Positions 23,311 to 34,400 of a DNA stretch of 64,000 nt are shown piece by piece. The notes beneath the pieces are model-generated. The model was not told the origin of the DNA and ran no database searches. It was given only the letters and a program-made list of their open reading frames with translations. The translations under genes and the position numbers were made by a program. The stretch covers positions 744,001 through 808,000 of the forward strand of contig JAEILZ010000007.1 of the NCBI GenBank assembly GCA_018873225.1, read 5' to 3'. The DNA is from [Phialemoniopsis] sp. UDSM-2020. Lineage: Eukaryota > Ascomycota > Sordariomycetes > Thyridiales > Thyridiaceae. Position 1 is the first letter of the stretch, and the number at the start of each line of letters is the position of its first letter.

Positions 23311-24671
23311 AAGGATACACTACCGAGACTTGTACGCCGCGAGCAATGCCTTGCTTAGTCGAGTGAGTAATAATGAGAAGCTAGACAACGCTACATTGGT
23401 TTGGTGCTCGCTTCCAAGTGTGCGGTCTGGAGGCCTGGTGGCTGAGCCGAGGACCCGTCTGTACGTCTCCACTCCTCCGGTCAGGGTTGACTTCGCGCTG
23501 TGCTGCGCCCGGCCGTGAGGCTCTTTGCTCCGGACAAGCCGCCAAACGTGCCAAACGGTTCGTGGGTCAACGATCTATGCGGTCATATTCTTGTTTTGTG
23601 GACAGGGCGTTGGGCTCTTTTGTCCGGGCTGTGTGACCCGAGTCGCGTGTAATTCTTCCGGCGCGCTTAGCATGTTAGGAGAACGATATGATGAAGTGTC
23701 CCCGCGCGCACAGGATTGTGTCTATTGCAAGATGCCATGCATTCTATTCAATGGTCGCGTGCCCAGTTCAGTCACTCATGCTGGTGACGATGAGGCAGCC
23801 AAGACACTGCCCTTGAATTGAGAACTGCCCTTTTGGAAACCACCTCATACAATGCTTCCCAGCTCTTATGAGAACTTAGGCAACAGGCATATAGCCTGGG
23901 TTGCCGCCCCGAAATTTCGTCCTTGCGAGCTTTCCCAGGAAATGGGGATTGTAGCTTAATGTAACGTTCGTTTTCTTGGCTCTGAGGAGGACCGGTCGGG
24001 GGAATCAGGAGCTCCCCGCAGATGACAAAGATGTGCTTTTGAGAGCTGCCTCTTCAGGATAAGGCCCAAAGCACTCCTATCTCGTTAGGCATGGCACGGT
24101 CCACTGTCTCCAGACAAGCCGTGACGATCGCTTGGCTTGACCTGGGAGCGGACGCGAAAAGCTTAACCAGCACTTCATATCGCCGACGCTTCCTCATCAT
24201 CGAAATCAAGTCGCAAGATGGTTTTGCTTCTCTGACATGGCATCGTGCGCTGCTCCAAAAAGACACGGCACGCATCTTACCCACCACCACCATGCGCCCT
24301 CGTGTCCGAGTGAGCAAATCAGCCTTCGTCCGCAAAAGGACTTTCTACCCCATCGCCACAGGAGCCCTGTTTATCCAGACCGGGGCAAACCCTCACATGT
24401 CCTCGGCCGATTTGATGCACAGCTTATGGTTACATCTGCGGCCATTGGCTAGATAACAAATGCCGTGGAGTTCGTCCGACATGGGACATGGGTGCATCCA
24501 ATATGGCGATCCCAACCACATGCGCGCGCGCACACACACATGTTCTACCGACCCTGCAGATAGCTTAATAAAACGAGGTTTGTCTCCCTTCGTCTGTCGC
24601 AACATGAAGCCTGTTTGGCACCCACCTTGGAGTAACTGTCAAGAGATATCGACGACACCAAAGACGACATC
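23311..24671. other. Intergenic, 1.36 kb, no gene seen
   Basis: Upstream of the maltose-permease-like gene. Short frames only. A small GC/CA-rich simple tract lies around 24525-24540. Expected to contain the transporter promoter. Confidence 0.45.
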
Positions 24672-26431
24672 ATGGCGCCCGATAACGATGCTAAACCGGA
24701 CCTGGTCGCTGAAACTGACGCTGCGCTGGCTGAGGCCATTCAGCATGAGCACAATCTCGGCTTCCGCGAGGCCGTCCGGCTATACCCTTCGGCAATTGCC
24801 TGGTCGGCCTTTGTCTCGATCGGCGTCATCATGCTCGCGTTCGACCCGCAGCTGCTCGGGAACCTCTATGCGACGGACCAGTTTCAACGCGACTTTGGAT
24901 ACCTGTACAAGGATTCGGTAGGTCATTGTTGCGGCCGTGTTGTCGATTGAGCTCCTTGGCTAACGAAGTATGCTTCGAACAGTACATCATAAGTATGCAA
25001 ACCCTCCACTCTTTCAATGCGACGCCCATGAAAGAGACATTGTACTGATTGATCCTCAGGCGCCCCGTGGCAGACCGGCCTGTCAATGGGCAACCCCGTC
25101 GGCCAGGTCATCGGCGCCATCGTCGCCGGCTACCCAATGGACATGTTCGGCCGTAAGCTGACCTTTGGCGTCTGCGTCGCCCTGACGGCCTGCCTTGTCT
25201 TCATCCAGTTCTTCGCACGCTCCCTCCCCGTCCTGCTCGTCGGCGAGCTCTTCGGCGGCCTCGTGCTCGGCTGCTACGTCGTCATTGCCCCGGCCTACGC
25301 CTCCGAGGTCTGCCCGCTCGCCCTGCGCGGGCACCTGACCAGCTACGTCAATCTGTGCTTCGTCATGGGCCAGCTGCTCGGCAACGGCGTGACGGCCGGG
25401 ACGAGCAAGCTCAGCAACCACTGGGCGTACTCGATCCCGTTCGCGCTGCAGTGGTTCTGGGTGCTCGTCATCATCCCGGGCATGTTCTTCGTGCCCGAGA
25501 GCCCCTGGTGGCTCGTCCGGCAGGACAGGCTGCAGGACGCCGAGCGTACGCTGCGTCGCTTGGCGTCCAAGGAGGTCGACGTCGCCGCTACGCTAGCCGT
25601 CATCGTCGAGACGGACCGCCTGGAGCAGGAGCTCGAGGCTGGGAGCACGTATCTCGACTGCTTCAAGGGTGTCAATTTGCGTCGCACGGAGATCTCGGTC
25701 GGCGTGTACTGCACGCAGGTTCTGAGTGGGATCTACCTCATCAACTACGGCACGTACTTCTTCCAGCTCGCCGGCCTGCCTAGTGACAAGGCTTTTGACA
25801 TGGGTGTTGGTTTCTTGGGTGAGAAGACTTCCGGCTTTCATACTCGTTTCTGATGTGTCACTTACATGGGTCATTAGCTGTCGGTTTCGTCGGCACCATC
25901 ATCTCCTGGTTCCTGCTCGTCCGCTTCGGTCGCCGGACCATCTACGTCACAGGACTCGCCAGTCTAGTCTTCCTCCAGCTCATCATCGGCATCCTCGACT
26001 GTATCCCGGGCCGTCCGCAGGGCGTCACCTGGGCCGAGTCGTCGCTCATGCTGGTGTGGAACTTCTGCTACGACCTCTCCATCGGCCCCGTGTGCTTCGT
26101 CCTCATCTCCGAGTGCTCCGCCACGCGCGTCCGGTCCAAGAGCATCGCCGTGTGCACGGCCGCGCAGGGCATCCTGGGCATCATCATGACGGTGGCCATC
26201 CCATACATGATCAACCCGGACCAGGCCAACATGCAGGGCAAGCTGGGCTTTTTCTTTGGCGGTCTTGCGGCGCTGTGCTTTGTGTGGGCGTACTTTAGGG
26301 TGCCCGAGACGATGGGCCGGACGTACGAGGAGCTGGATTTGTTGTTTGACAGGAAGGTGTCGGCGCGGCAGTTCAAGGGGTATCAGATTGACGCTGTTGC
26401 TGCTGCGGCTGACATTGTCAGGGCGGCGTGA
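24672..26431 (+). CDS. MFS sugar transporter, maltose/alpha-glucoside permease-like
   Basis: Four exons: 24672-24917, 24983-24992, 25060-25818 and 25878-26431, giving 522 residues. The second exon is only 10 nt (TACATCATAA). It is required to join KDS to YIISAPWQTGLSMGNPVGQV in frame, the usual sequence in this family. Signature segments are GYPMDMFGRKLTFG (loop 2-3), PAYASEVCPLALRGHLTSY, PESPWWLV before the central loop, FGRRTIYVTG, and PETMGRTYEELD at the end. These match 12-helix proton-coupled sugar porters of the maltose permease type. It lies convergent with the first SET gene, with about 240 bp between the stops. Substrate specificity within alpha-glucosides or other sugars is not resolvable. 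Confidence 0.92.
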
Positions 26432-26670
26432 GCTTTGCTCCCCCGCATCTTAGGTGACTTGGTGGATCATAAGTATCAATCTTGATGGGGAACCCTATAG
26501 TCGAGAGAATGATGTATGGGGGGACCAAGGAAAAAGTGACGTATTCTCACTGAGGACTTGGTTGTTCATGATTAGGCAGTGGGATAGTTCTGCTCTGACA
26601 GTGGTCAAGACCGCGGCCTCGGCTTTCGCATCAATATCAATGAAGAAACGATATACATACACACACCCGT

Positions 26671-28086
26671 CTACTTCGCATTCTCATACCCAGCCAAAAG
26701 CTCTTCCAGCTCCGGGATCGAATCGTATATCTCCAACCCGCCAAACTTCTTCAGAGTATCCACGGCCAGCCGCGCATGCTTGATGGCTCCCGCCCTGTCG
26801 CCCAGAGCCGCGTGCAGACGCGCAAGAACCTCATAATGCTCGCCGTAGTGCGACACTAGCTGTTCCTCCCTTACGAGACCCATCATATCCTTGTACAGGT
26901 CGATAGCCTCGATGAAGTCCTTCTTGCCGATGCTCGCGAAGACTTCCTCGCGGATCTCGGTGATGCGCGTGCGCCGGGCGTCCGAGGCGGCTGTCTCCTC
27001 GCGTGGGGCGCTGCAAAGGTCGCAGTTGCACTTGAAGCCCCAGCGGCGCAGGAGGAGGGTCTGGCGCTCCTTGTAGAGCATTCCGAACTCGGTGTCTGGA
27101 TAAAGATAGAGTCAGCTCAGAATCCGGGCGGAAGCATGTTGGGAGGGATAGAGCGTACAGCTGATGGTGATTTCCTCACCGGGCTCAATGTCTCGAAATG
27201 CAACTACCTTTGTGCTCAAAGTCTTATCTAGAATCCGGGTGAAGGCACTGGTTGCAACCGGTAAGTCGCTGTATCTCGAGTTAAGGTGGCGAAGGACGTT
27301 TTACCTTGGATTGCAAGCATGGTTCATTCTCTGATATAGTGTTAGTGTTGCCAAACACCTTGGAAAAGTCTGTCATGGCTGGAGACTCACTGAAACCGTC
27401 GGGAATAGCACCATATAGTCAATCCCATTCACTGTCGTACTGAAGGTATTCGTCCGCAGGACATCCTCAGCCGGCGTCGCCTTGCCCGTGGAGCTCTTGC
27501 CTAGTGACAGGATCTTTTGTGAATCAGGCAGCCGGTTGACAGCCGAGTCTATCAGCTTCTGGCCGACCTTGCTCTTGACCTTGGATGGGAGCTTGACATC
27601 CGCGAGCACGCTGGCATAGTCGATCATGAAGATCTCGCCACGGGCGATCGGTCGTATTGCTACCACTCCCTTGCCCTTGCCTTCCATGTCCCGGACCTCC
27701 CATGCAGGCTCATCACCGAGGCTATCAGATGTATGCAGGGGAGGAGATGCGAAGGCGTTCCTGAAAAGTGGGAGGGCAGCCTCTGCTGCTTCGCGAGTGG
27801 TGACGATGCTGACGCCGTGGTTGTTCTGAAAAGCTGAGTTTGTGTAGACACAATATTCGGTCTCCGCGCAGAAGGGTGCATGCGTCCAAGGGTCCCACCG
27901 CGTGGTATTCGAAGCCGAAGCCTGACTGAGTGATATCGGGCATGCGTGGCCATGGTCTTGTATGGAGAGCACCTGATCCGAGCCGCATTGTCCGGCTAAG
28001 CCAGTGATGTCATTCGAGGTATTTGCATCGACACACCCGAGCAAGACTGAAAGAAATATCGTTTTTATCACTGATGAGAACGCCAT
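26671..28086 (-). CDS. SET-domain protein with signal peptide (SET1)
   Basis: Four exons: 27391-28086, 27305-27330, 27159-27247 and 26671-27095, giving 411 residues. The start MAFSSVIKTIFLSVLLGCVDA is a good secretion signal. A longer upstream frame adds 29 residues but hides the signal, so the inner ATG was taken. After a Cys-containing N-terminal region, a split SET domain runs from GKGVVAIRPIARGEIFMIDY to RMNHACNPSAFTR (residues 233-245), GEEITISY and a post-SET-like CNCDLCS. A helical TPR-like tail follows. SET domains normally methylate lysine in histones or other proteins; export of one is unexpected. Family relatives in fungi are often labelled SET domain-containing protein 5. A close paralog with matching small exons lies at 41562. 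Confidence 0.88.
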
Positions 28087-29689
28087 CTCGTTGGTCTTGA
28101 GAACTGAAAAAGAGAGACGAGGAAAGCCATGGCAACTAGAAAAGGAACAGGACGCTACCGACAAGTGAACCAAGTATCAAAAGACACAAAAGTGAATCCG
28201 ACAGGATTGTGGATCCTCAACCTTGGTATGTCTTACGCAGTTTCATGGTGATTGTGAGCCGCCTTTTGGTGCTGGCCAAGAGCCTCCAAGACCCAATTAA
28301 CCGGCTTGACGCTATTCCCAGTCGCCGCCCTGCGCGCGCCCAGAGATTACAGGCCAAGAGCCTCAAGGTGCGTGTGTGTCATGGTTAATATGCGCAAAAG
28401 GACATGTCGCCGAGAGGCCAGCTTTCGGAAGGCCCGATCAGCCCAACCTCGAACTGCTCGCCCTCCCTCGGAGGCCACACATGTAGTCCCAGTTCCCCCT
28501 CCAGCTCGCCCGGAAGTTCGGCCCCAGGACAAGACACGGGCCGATGAATCTCTGGTTCCGCGACCCACGCGGATCCACCTCCGTACGTAATACCCTGACT
28601 CCTGAGCTCATTGCTCTGCCGTGTGTTATGCACCAGGTCAATCTTGTCCGTAACGAATGCGGAGTCCAAGACTTGCCCAGGCCGACAATATGTGATCGTG
28701 TGTGTCTGCGCACGCGCGCTTGAGATTGGCAACCAAGCGAATCCTTCTCATCTTTTTCACTGCTCACGCGCGGATATCCTTTCTAGTACAAGGTCCAGGA
28801 TGATCGTCGATCAACAAGGCCCGGCCCGTATCTTGTACTTGTTTGGACTCTTTCCGTATTTGTCCATGATGCTTGACTGACTCCTGTCTATCTTACGATG
28901 CGAAAATGTGAGTCGTTGACAGACCTTCATCGAAACTAGGACAAGGTAGGAGATCCGACCCAGGGAAACCAACGTTGTTTAGAAAGAGACAGAAGACGAA
29001 AGACATCGGGAGATCGCCGCGCAACTGATTGGATGCCGTCATCCAAAACATGGAGGTTCTCAGACTGGGACGGGTCTTGGCGTTGAAGTTCACGGTTGAA
29101 TCAGGGACGGAGACAAAGAATGATCAAGAGGCGTGATATTTCCTATTGCTATATATAAAATATCTTTTGGACATCCGATGAGCGCGGAGTGCTTTGATTG
29201 AGTTACGAGCGTCTGTGTCCTGTCTCGGGGCACGCCAACTTGGTACCCGAAACCGTCACGACCACGCGAGAACACAAGTGGGGACGGGAATAGAGGCCCA
29301 CGATAGCTCTGCCCGACTTCGCACAGGCCAATCCTTATAAAATGGATAGATTTGTGGGATCATGGGATTTGGAAAATTCGATACAGTCGGAAATCAGGAA
29401 ATACGCCGGGCGTTGTCACGACACGTCTTGGCCGTGGAGCTAAAGGATGGGTTCGGGTGTCAACCCCGGATTTTGACACCCGGATCCTGACCCACTTCGT
29501 ACCGGAAGCCTCAGCTTTCACCCCGCAGACCCGAGTGTCCGGGCTCGACGATGTCTTCAAAAGAGGGGGAAAGCTATATTCTTGAGAAGAGCTTCTGAGC
29601 ATAGGGAAAGACTCTTCGAAGCAGCGTGTGACACAAGAAAGCAACGAACCCACCTCTAGAGCATAGCAGACCTAGCCTTTGATTCGATC
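28087..29689. other. Intergenic between SET1 and the cyclase gene
   Basis: About 1.6 kb shared by two divergent genes. No coding frame of quality. It contains a 10-bp perfect inverted repeat at 29454-29482 and an AT-rich TATATATAAAAT run near 29150. Confidence 0.5.
29454..29482. promoter_or_regulatory. Inverted repeat upstream of the cyclase gene
   Basis: CGGGTGTCAA (29454-29463) and TTGACACCCG (29473-29482) are perfect reverse complements with a 9-nt spacer, CCCCGGATT. It lies about 210-235 bp before the cyclase start and could be an operator. The binding factor is unknown. Confidence 0.55.
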
Positions 29690-30969
29690 ATGGACGCCAA
29701 GAACCTTCCGCAATGGAAGGACATGCCGGCCGTCGAGGGCATGCCGTGAGTCTCCCAAGCTCTCATCCCTCATTGATGGACACCGACACTGAACACCTTG
29801 GCAAGTCACGGCTGTGCCTGGGGTCTCTTTGACAAGGACGGCAAAAAGGACGAGCTCGGCACGCTGAACCTCCTCACTCCAGAGGTCGTGCTTCGTGCAC
29901 GTGAGGAGATCAAGACAGGCACAAGTGTAGCATTGAATTGGGGCCTTGACAGATTGGGCGATGTGCAGATGGGCCGCTCCATCCTCAAACACAAACACGT
30001 TGACTGGAGGGACAAGGGATATGACTTCTGGTCCTATGACGACGAGATCAGCATCAATACCCAGACTGGTAAGATAGGGCCGGGTCATGATGAGATGCAG
30101 GCTTTGCATGCTGACTCTCTTGTGTAGGAAGCCAATGGGATGGACTGCGTGAGTACTGCATGGTTACCGGCAGTGACAGTCCGCTCAGCGATATACTAAC
30201 GACGGCGTGACCATTAGGCCATTGGGGACACTCCGAGACCGGTCTCTATTATAACGGCATCAAGCACCAAGATGTCTTGACCAGCGGCCGTCTCGGTGTC
30301 GAAAGTATGTAGTCCCACCGTCTGAACCTTGTAGACGTCGTCCATCCGGTCCTCTCTGACTCGTTGCGATATAGACTGGACAAAGCGAGGCGGCATCGTC
30401 GGGCGCGGCGTGCTGCTCGACTACGTCGCGTACGCCGCGCGCAAGGGCATCGAGTACAGCCCCATGTCGGCGCACCCGATCCCCGTGAGCCAGCTCGAGG
30501 AGATGGCGCGCGACCAGGGTGTCGAGTTCCTGCCCGGCGACATCCCCATCATCCGCACCGGGTGGACAAAGTGGTACGACGAGGCCGACCAGGAGGGCCG
30601 CAAGAAGTTTGTGATCGACGGGTACGACTGGGTCGGCATCGAGGGCTGCGAGGAGATGATGGAGTGGCTGTGGAACCATCACTTTGCGGCCATCGCGTCG
30701 GACGCCAACGGCGTCGAGCGCGTTCCTTTCAACCCCAAGTGGAGTAAGTTATCCGTTGTATTCTGGGCACGCCCGTCGCTGACGAAAGGACAGAGCTCCA
30801 TGACTACGCGCTGTCATTCTGGGGTATGCCGCTGGGCGAGATGTGGGATCTGGAGGCGCTGGCGGTGGAGTGCGAGAAGCAGAAGAGATGGACGTTCTTC
30901 GTGACGAGCTCGCCCCTGAACCTCCCTGGCGGTGCTGCCAGCCCGCCGAACGCCATTGCTATATTCTAG
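29690..30969 (+). CDS. Cyclase-family protein (kynurenine formamidase-like fold)
   Basis: Six exons: 29690-29745, 29806-30068, 30128-30148, 30218-30304, 30375-30743 and 30794-30969, giving 323 residues. The third exon is only 21 nt and encodes SQWDGL with split end codons. The protein reads as the putative cyclase family that includes metal-dependent formamidases. HGCAWGLFDKDG and DELGTLNLLTPE come first. RHWGHSETGLYYNG stands in the place of the family's His-rich metal motif. IVGRGVLLDYVAYAARKG, GDIPIIRTGW and SAHPIPVSQLEEMA follow. Fungal relatives are mostly uncharacterised; some are annotated as cyclases in toxin or aromatic degradation clusters. No signal peptide, so it is probably cytosolic. 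The branch-point-like ATACTAAC before exon 4 supports the splice model. Confidence 0.88.
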
Positions 30970-31328
30970 TTGCCATATTCTAGAACACTCGCTGCTGGAT
31001 AGCATAGCCCGGGGCTCGGGCCAGTTGCATGGTCGGTCTGTAATTCGGCATGTTGTCGGTCTGTGTCGTTTCGAACGGGATAGAAGGGTAGAGGAGGGCT
31101 TTGTCGTCAAGAGTCTAGAGCATGTTAGCATGAAGCTGAAAGCTACATACGAGTGCTAGACTTCTAGAAAGAAACATGACATCACCCAGCATGTTCCCGT
31201 GCAGTGTTGAAGCTGCTGGTGTTGACTGAGTTGGTTATGTATCACGTAGAGTGGCCTACTTGGGGTCGGTAAGATTTGCTGGATGCAATCTTGACACCTA
31301 TTCCGGCTATTCGGTATAATGAAAACGG

Positions 31329-31450
31329 TTCTCTTCTTTATTCTTCTGTTTTTTTGTTCTCTCTCTTTCAATTTTGTTCTCTTTTCTGCTTTCCCATCTT
31401 TCTTTTCTCCTTTCTTTTTTTCCCCGTTGCTTTTCTAGTCTTTCCCTTTT
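31329..31450 (+). repeat. Pyrimidine-rich tract
   Basis: About 120 nt of almost uninterrupted T and C on the plus strand (runs of TTCTC, TTTTTT, CCTTTC). Such strand-asymmetric tracts can adopt triplex structures or act as promoter elements. The nearest annotated ends are the cyclase stop about 360 bp upstream and the regulator start 6 kb downstream. Confidence 0.7.
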
Positions 31451-34400
31451 GATTATCCAAAAGAAAAGGATGAATAGAAACAAAGTCAAAAAAGAACGCA
31501 GGCTACTTCCTACTTCCTCCTCAAAAGAGGCACGAACAAGGTATTCATTTCAGGCACCAGACAAGACCTAGTCATCTCGCCAAGTGGTTGGAGCAAGACC
31601 ACCCACTAGAATACCTAGCTAAGTTCTCTAATACTGCATTACTACAGTGATCCTGCAATAATCACTGCGGTGAGTACACCGAGTGTGTGACACTGGCCAG
31701 TGCCATAGCGCTTATTGGCAGCGCCAGCACCGTCTCGCCGGACATGTCAATCACTGACTGGGCCTTCTTGGCCCTCCAGCAGATGGATCTGACATCAGCT
31801 ATTTACTGCCCAACACCTTCAATTGGAAGGTCTTCCCGCATCTGTCAAGTGGAACATTCTCTTTGACAGTCGGGAGTACTCAATCAATGAGCATGCCAAA
31901 GAAGGCCCGTCACTTCGGGCTCTAGAGACGCCAAAGGTCTTAGCGACTGCGGCACGGGGACAAGCAACTTTGAACACGAGCGATCAAAATGAGGCCGCCC
32001 ATGCCAATCCCCCAGCCGCTCCAATATCTGCACGAGCGGCTAGGGTCACTCACTGGCGCATGGGAGTGATAGGTTCATATCAGTAGGATCGACGCAGATG
32101 GCTTGCTTTGCAAGACGTGAAGTGGGTGTCAGAAAGGTTGACGGGTTTGAATCAATCTCTACCCAAATTACTAACAAATCAAGTAATCCATATGCGCTTA
32201 GGAGTGGGATAATCCTGGGTGATCAGTTATGTCTTGAGGTATCTGGAGAAGGTAAACCGTTAACTAATTTGTCACCCACTTGGACGTGTACCGTCCGTCA
32301 TGGCTATGGAGAACTTTCTTTGGGATTTCCACCAACGACACCGAGATCCGAGCATCCTCAAAATACGGAGTCTCGGGTTCGTGTTCTCGGCCGCGTGAAT
32401 TCAAAAAGGTCTCAGAGGGGTGGTCTGGCCAATGCCAAGCGGGCTCTGATCGACAAGAGCTGTGGTCGTCTGTCCCTGGTGTTTGGAGAGGGCGCCCTGC
32501 AAAAAGGGGGGAGGGATGGGGAGGCTGCCAACACTTGACGCGGCTCCTGACCACCGGGCGGGATGGGGTTTTGGGAAAGGGGACCGAGCGATAGCATGTC
32601 AAGTCGACTAGCATCGGGGGCTAAGGTCGACCGAATAACTCACCTAGCACTTTGATCTCGATAGACTCGGCGCTACCCTGCCATCTCCAACTGCCGACCA
32701 CCACGCCGGCCAATGGGTTCGAAGCCACCGACCCAGCACAAGGTTTCAGCTCCTCGTAGTCTACATATCCAAGAGCGTCGATCATCTCATTGCGCCTCCA
32801 TCAAGCGTCACGATATGGGGAGAGCTCCTCTGGAGCCAAGAAGGGGTCTCGCTGGAGGGTCTCGTTGTGGACTGATTCTGGCTTTACACGTGCCAAACGG
32901 CGGGAACAAGCTATTGGCTAGCCTTCCGATAAGTGTAAGTCTACCCCGTACGAACGCAATTATATCGTCGGATGGTGTTTTGTTCTGAATGGTGAACTTA
33001 TCCGACGACATCTAAATCTAGACAGCGGCGAGGCCGGGGACCTACTTTGTCTTTGGGAGAATGAGCCAACACCAGCATGTAGATCCTGACTGGCTGGAAA
33101 AACCTGCCGATCATGCGCTGCAAGGAGAAATGGGAACCCTTAGTGATTTTCATGCCTCCCTTTAGAAACCTTGCATGGCTTTCACGATGCTTCGATGATG
33201 ACGTGGAGGCGTGGACCTCTCACCGCCAGGCCCGTACCGTAAAAAAATGACTCAGCGGAGGCGATTCATCAACTTGACGTGGACCCTTGGACCTTGTTGC
33301 ATACGTCTTTTTATCATACGCCTTACGAGGCGGCGGTATTTGCCGTAGATTGATAACAATTCGCCGACATCAGGCCAATCTTTGCACTCAAGAAAGAGTG
33401 ATCTGTCGATATCACAGCTCCAAATCGGGCCGTCACGAGACGACACAGACGTCAAAACCGCCGTGCACTCCACATCAGTGGCTGTTAACAGGGGGCAGTG
33501 TCGCCGAGAAATAAGGGCCAAGGTCAAGTTTCTCAGGGTCTGGGCCCCTACAGGCTATTTCGTACAGACATGGCATTCCAGCGCTTCCATAGCTTGTATG
33601 CGTCGGCCGAGTGACTTAGACTGGATATCGCTGGATCCCCAATTCACAAAAAAACACCAGTGGCACATTCCGGCTTGTCAACGATCACCAACGCGCTAGG
33701 TCACATTGTGCCGAGTGGGAGACGAAGCGGCGCAGGCGGACCCTCCTGCAAGAAAATGCATCGGCGTTCCATCCCGGCTCCGCCGAGCCACGGCACAGGC
33801 GAGCGACTCCATGCGCCATGTGTGTATCGGCGACGAAAAGAGCGCGGCGGTCGCCAATCTTATCTCAAAACGAAAATTAAGCATTGGGAAGTCTGTGAGT
33901 CGGATAATTCGTCGGCTCGTTGGCGTGTTAATTCTTCCGTCGCGAAATGTTGGCAAGCTAGCAAGGAAAAGAAGCTCGGGGATGGCGTAGCCGGACGACG
34001 TAAGTCGTGGCGGTCTGGAACTACGGTAACGTAATGATGAGAAAGCAGGCGGACAAGACACATCAGGCGAATTGACGTTGTTAAAACCTGGACGGACTCA
34101 CGCACGGAGCCAGCCCAAGTGGGACGTGTGGGAGGGCTGGCTCGGTGTACCTGATCGAGTTTGGCCCTTCAGCGAGGGCCCTTAGTTCCCACTATTAGGG
34201 CACCATTGGCGGAGAACATGTGCCCCTAGAAACAGCGATTCATTCTTTTTCACCTTCTAGTGCCATGCCTTGCTCGAGCCAGCGTTACTCTCGGGGGCCG
34301 CTCCGGGACGAGTAGCAAGGTGAGGGCGAGGGTGGGAGGGTAGGAGTGGGTAAAAGAGAGCTACGGAATGACCAGCCGAGGTGATGGGTGGTGTGTAGTT

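Noticed and set aside
27248..27304. Alternative nearer splice site (CGAGATACAG) in SET1
   Set aside because: Would give a 36-bp intron and add seven residues inside the SET core; the CAACCAG site gives a 57-bp intron and matches the paralog's exon size of 89 nt.
32700..32730. GGTTCGAAGCC resembling a tRNA B box
   Set aside because: No A box or cloverleaf could be folded around it.
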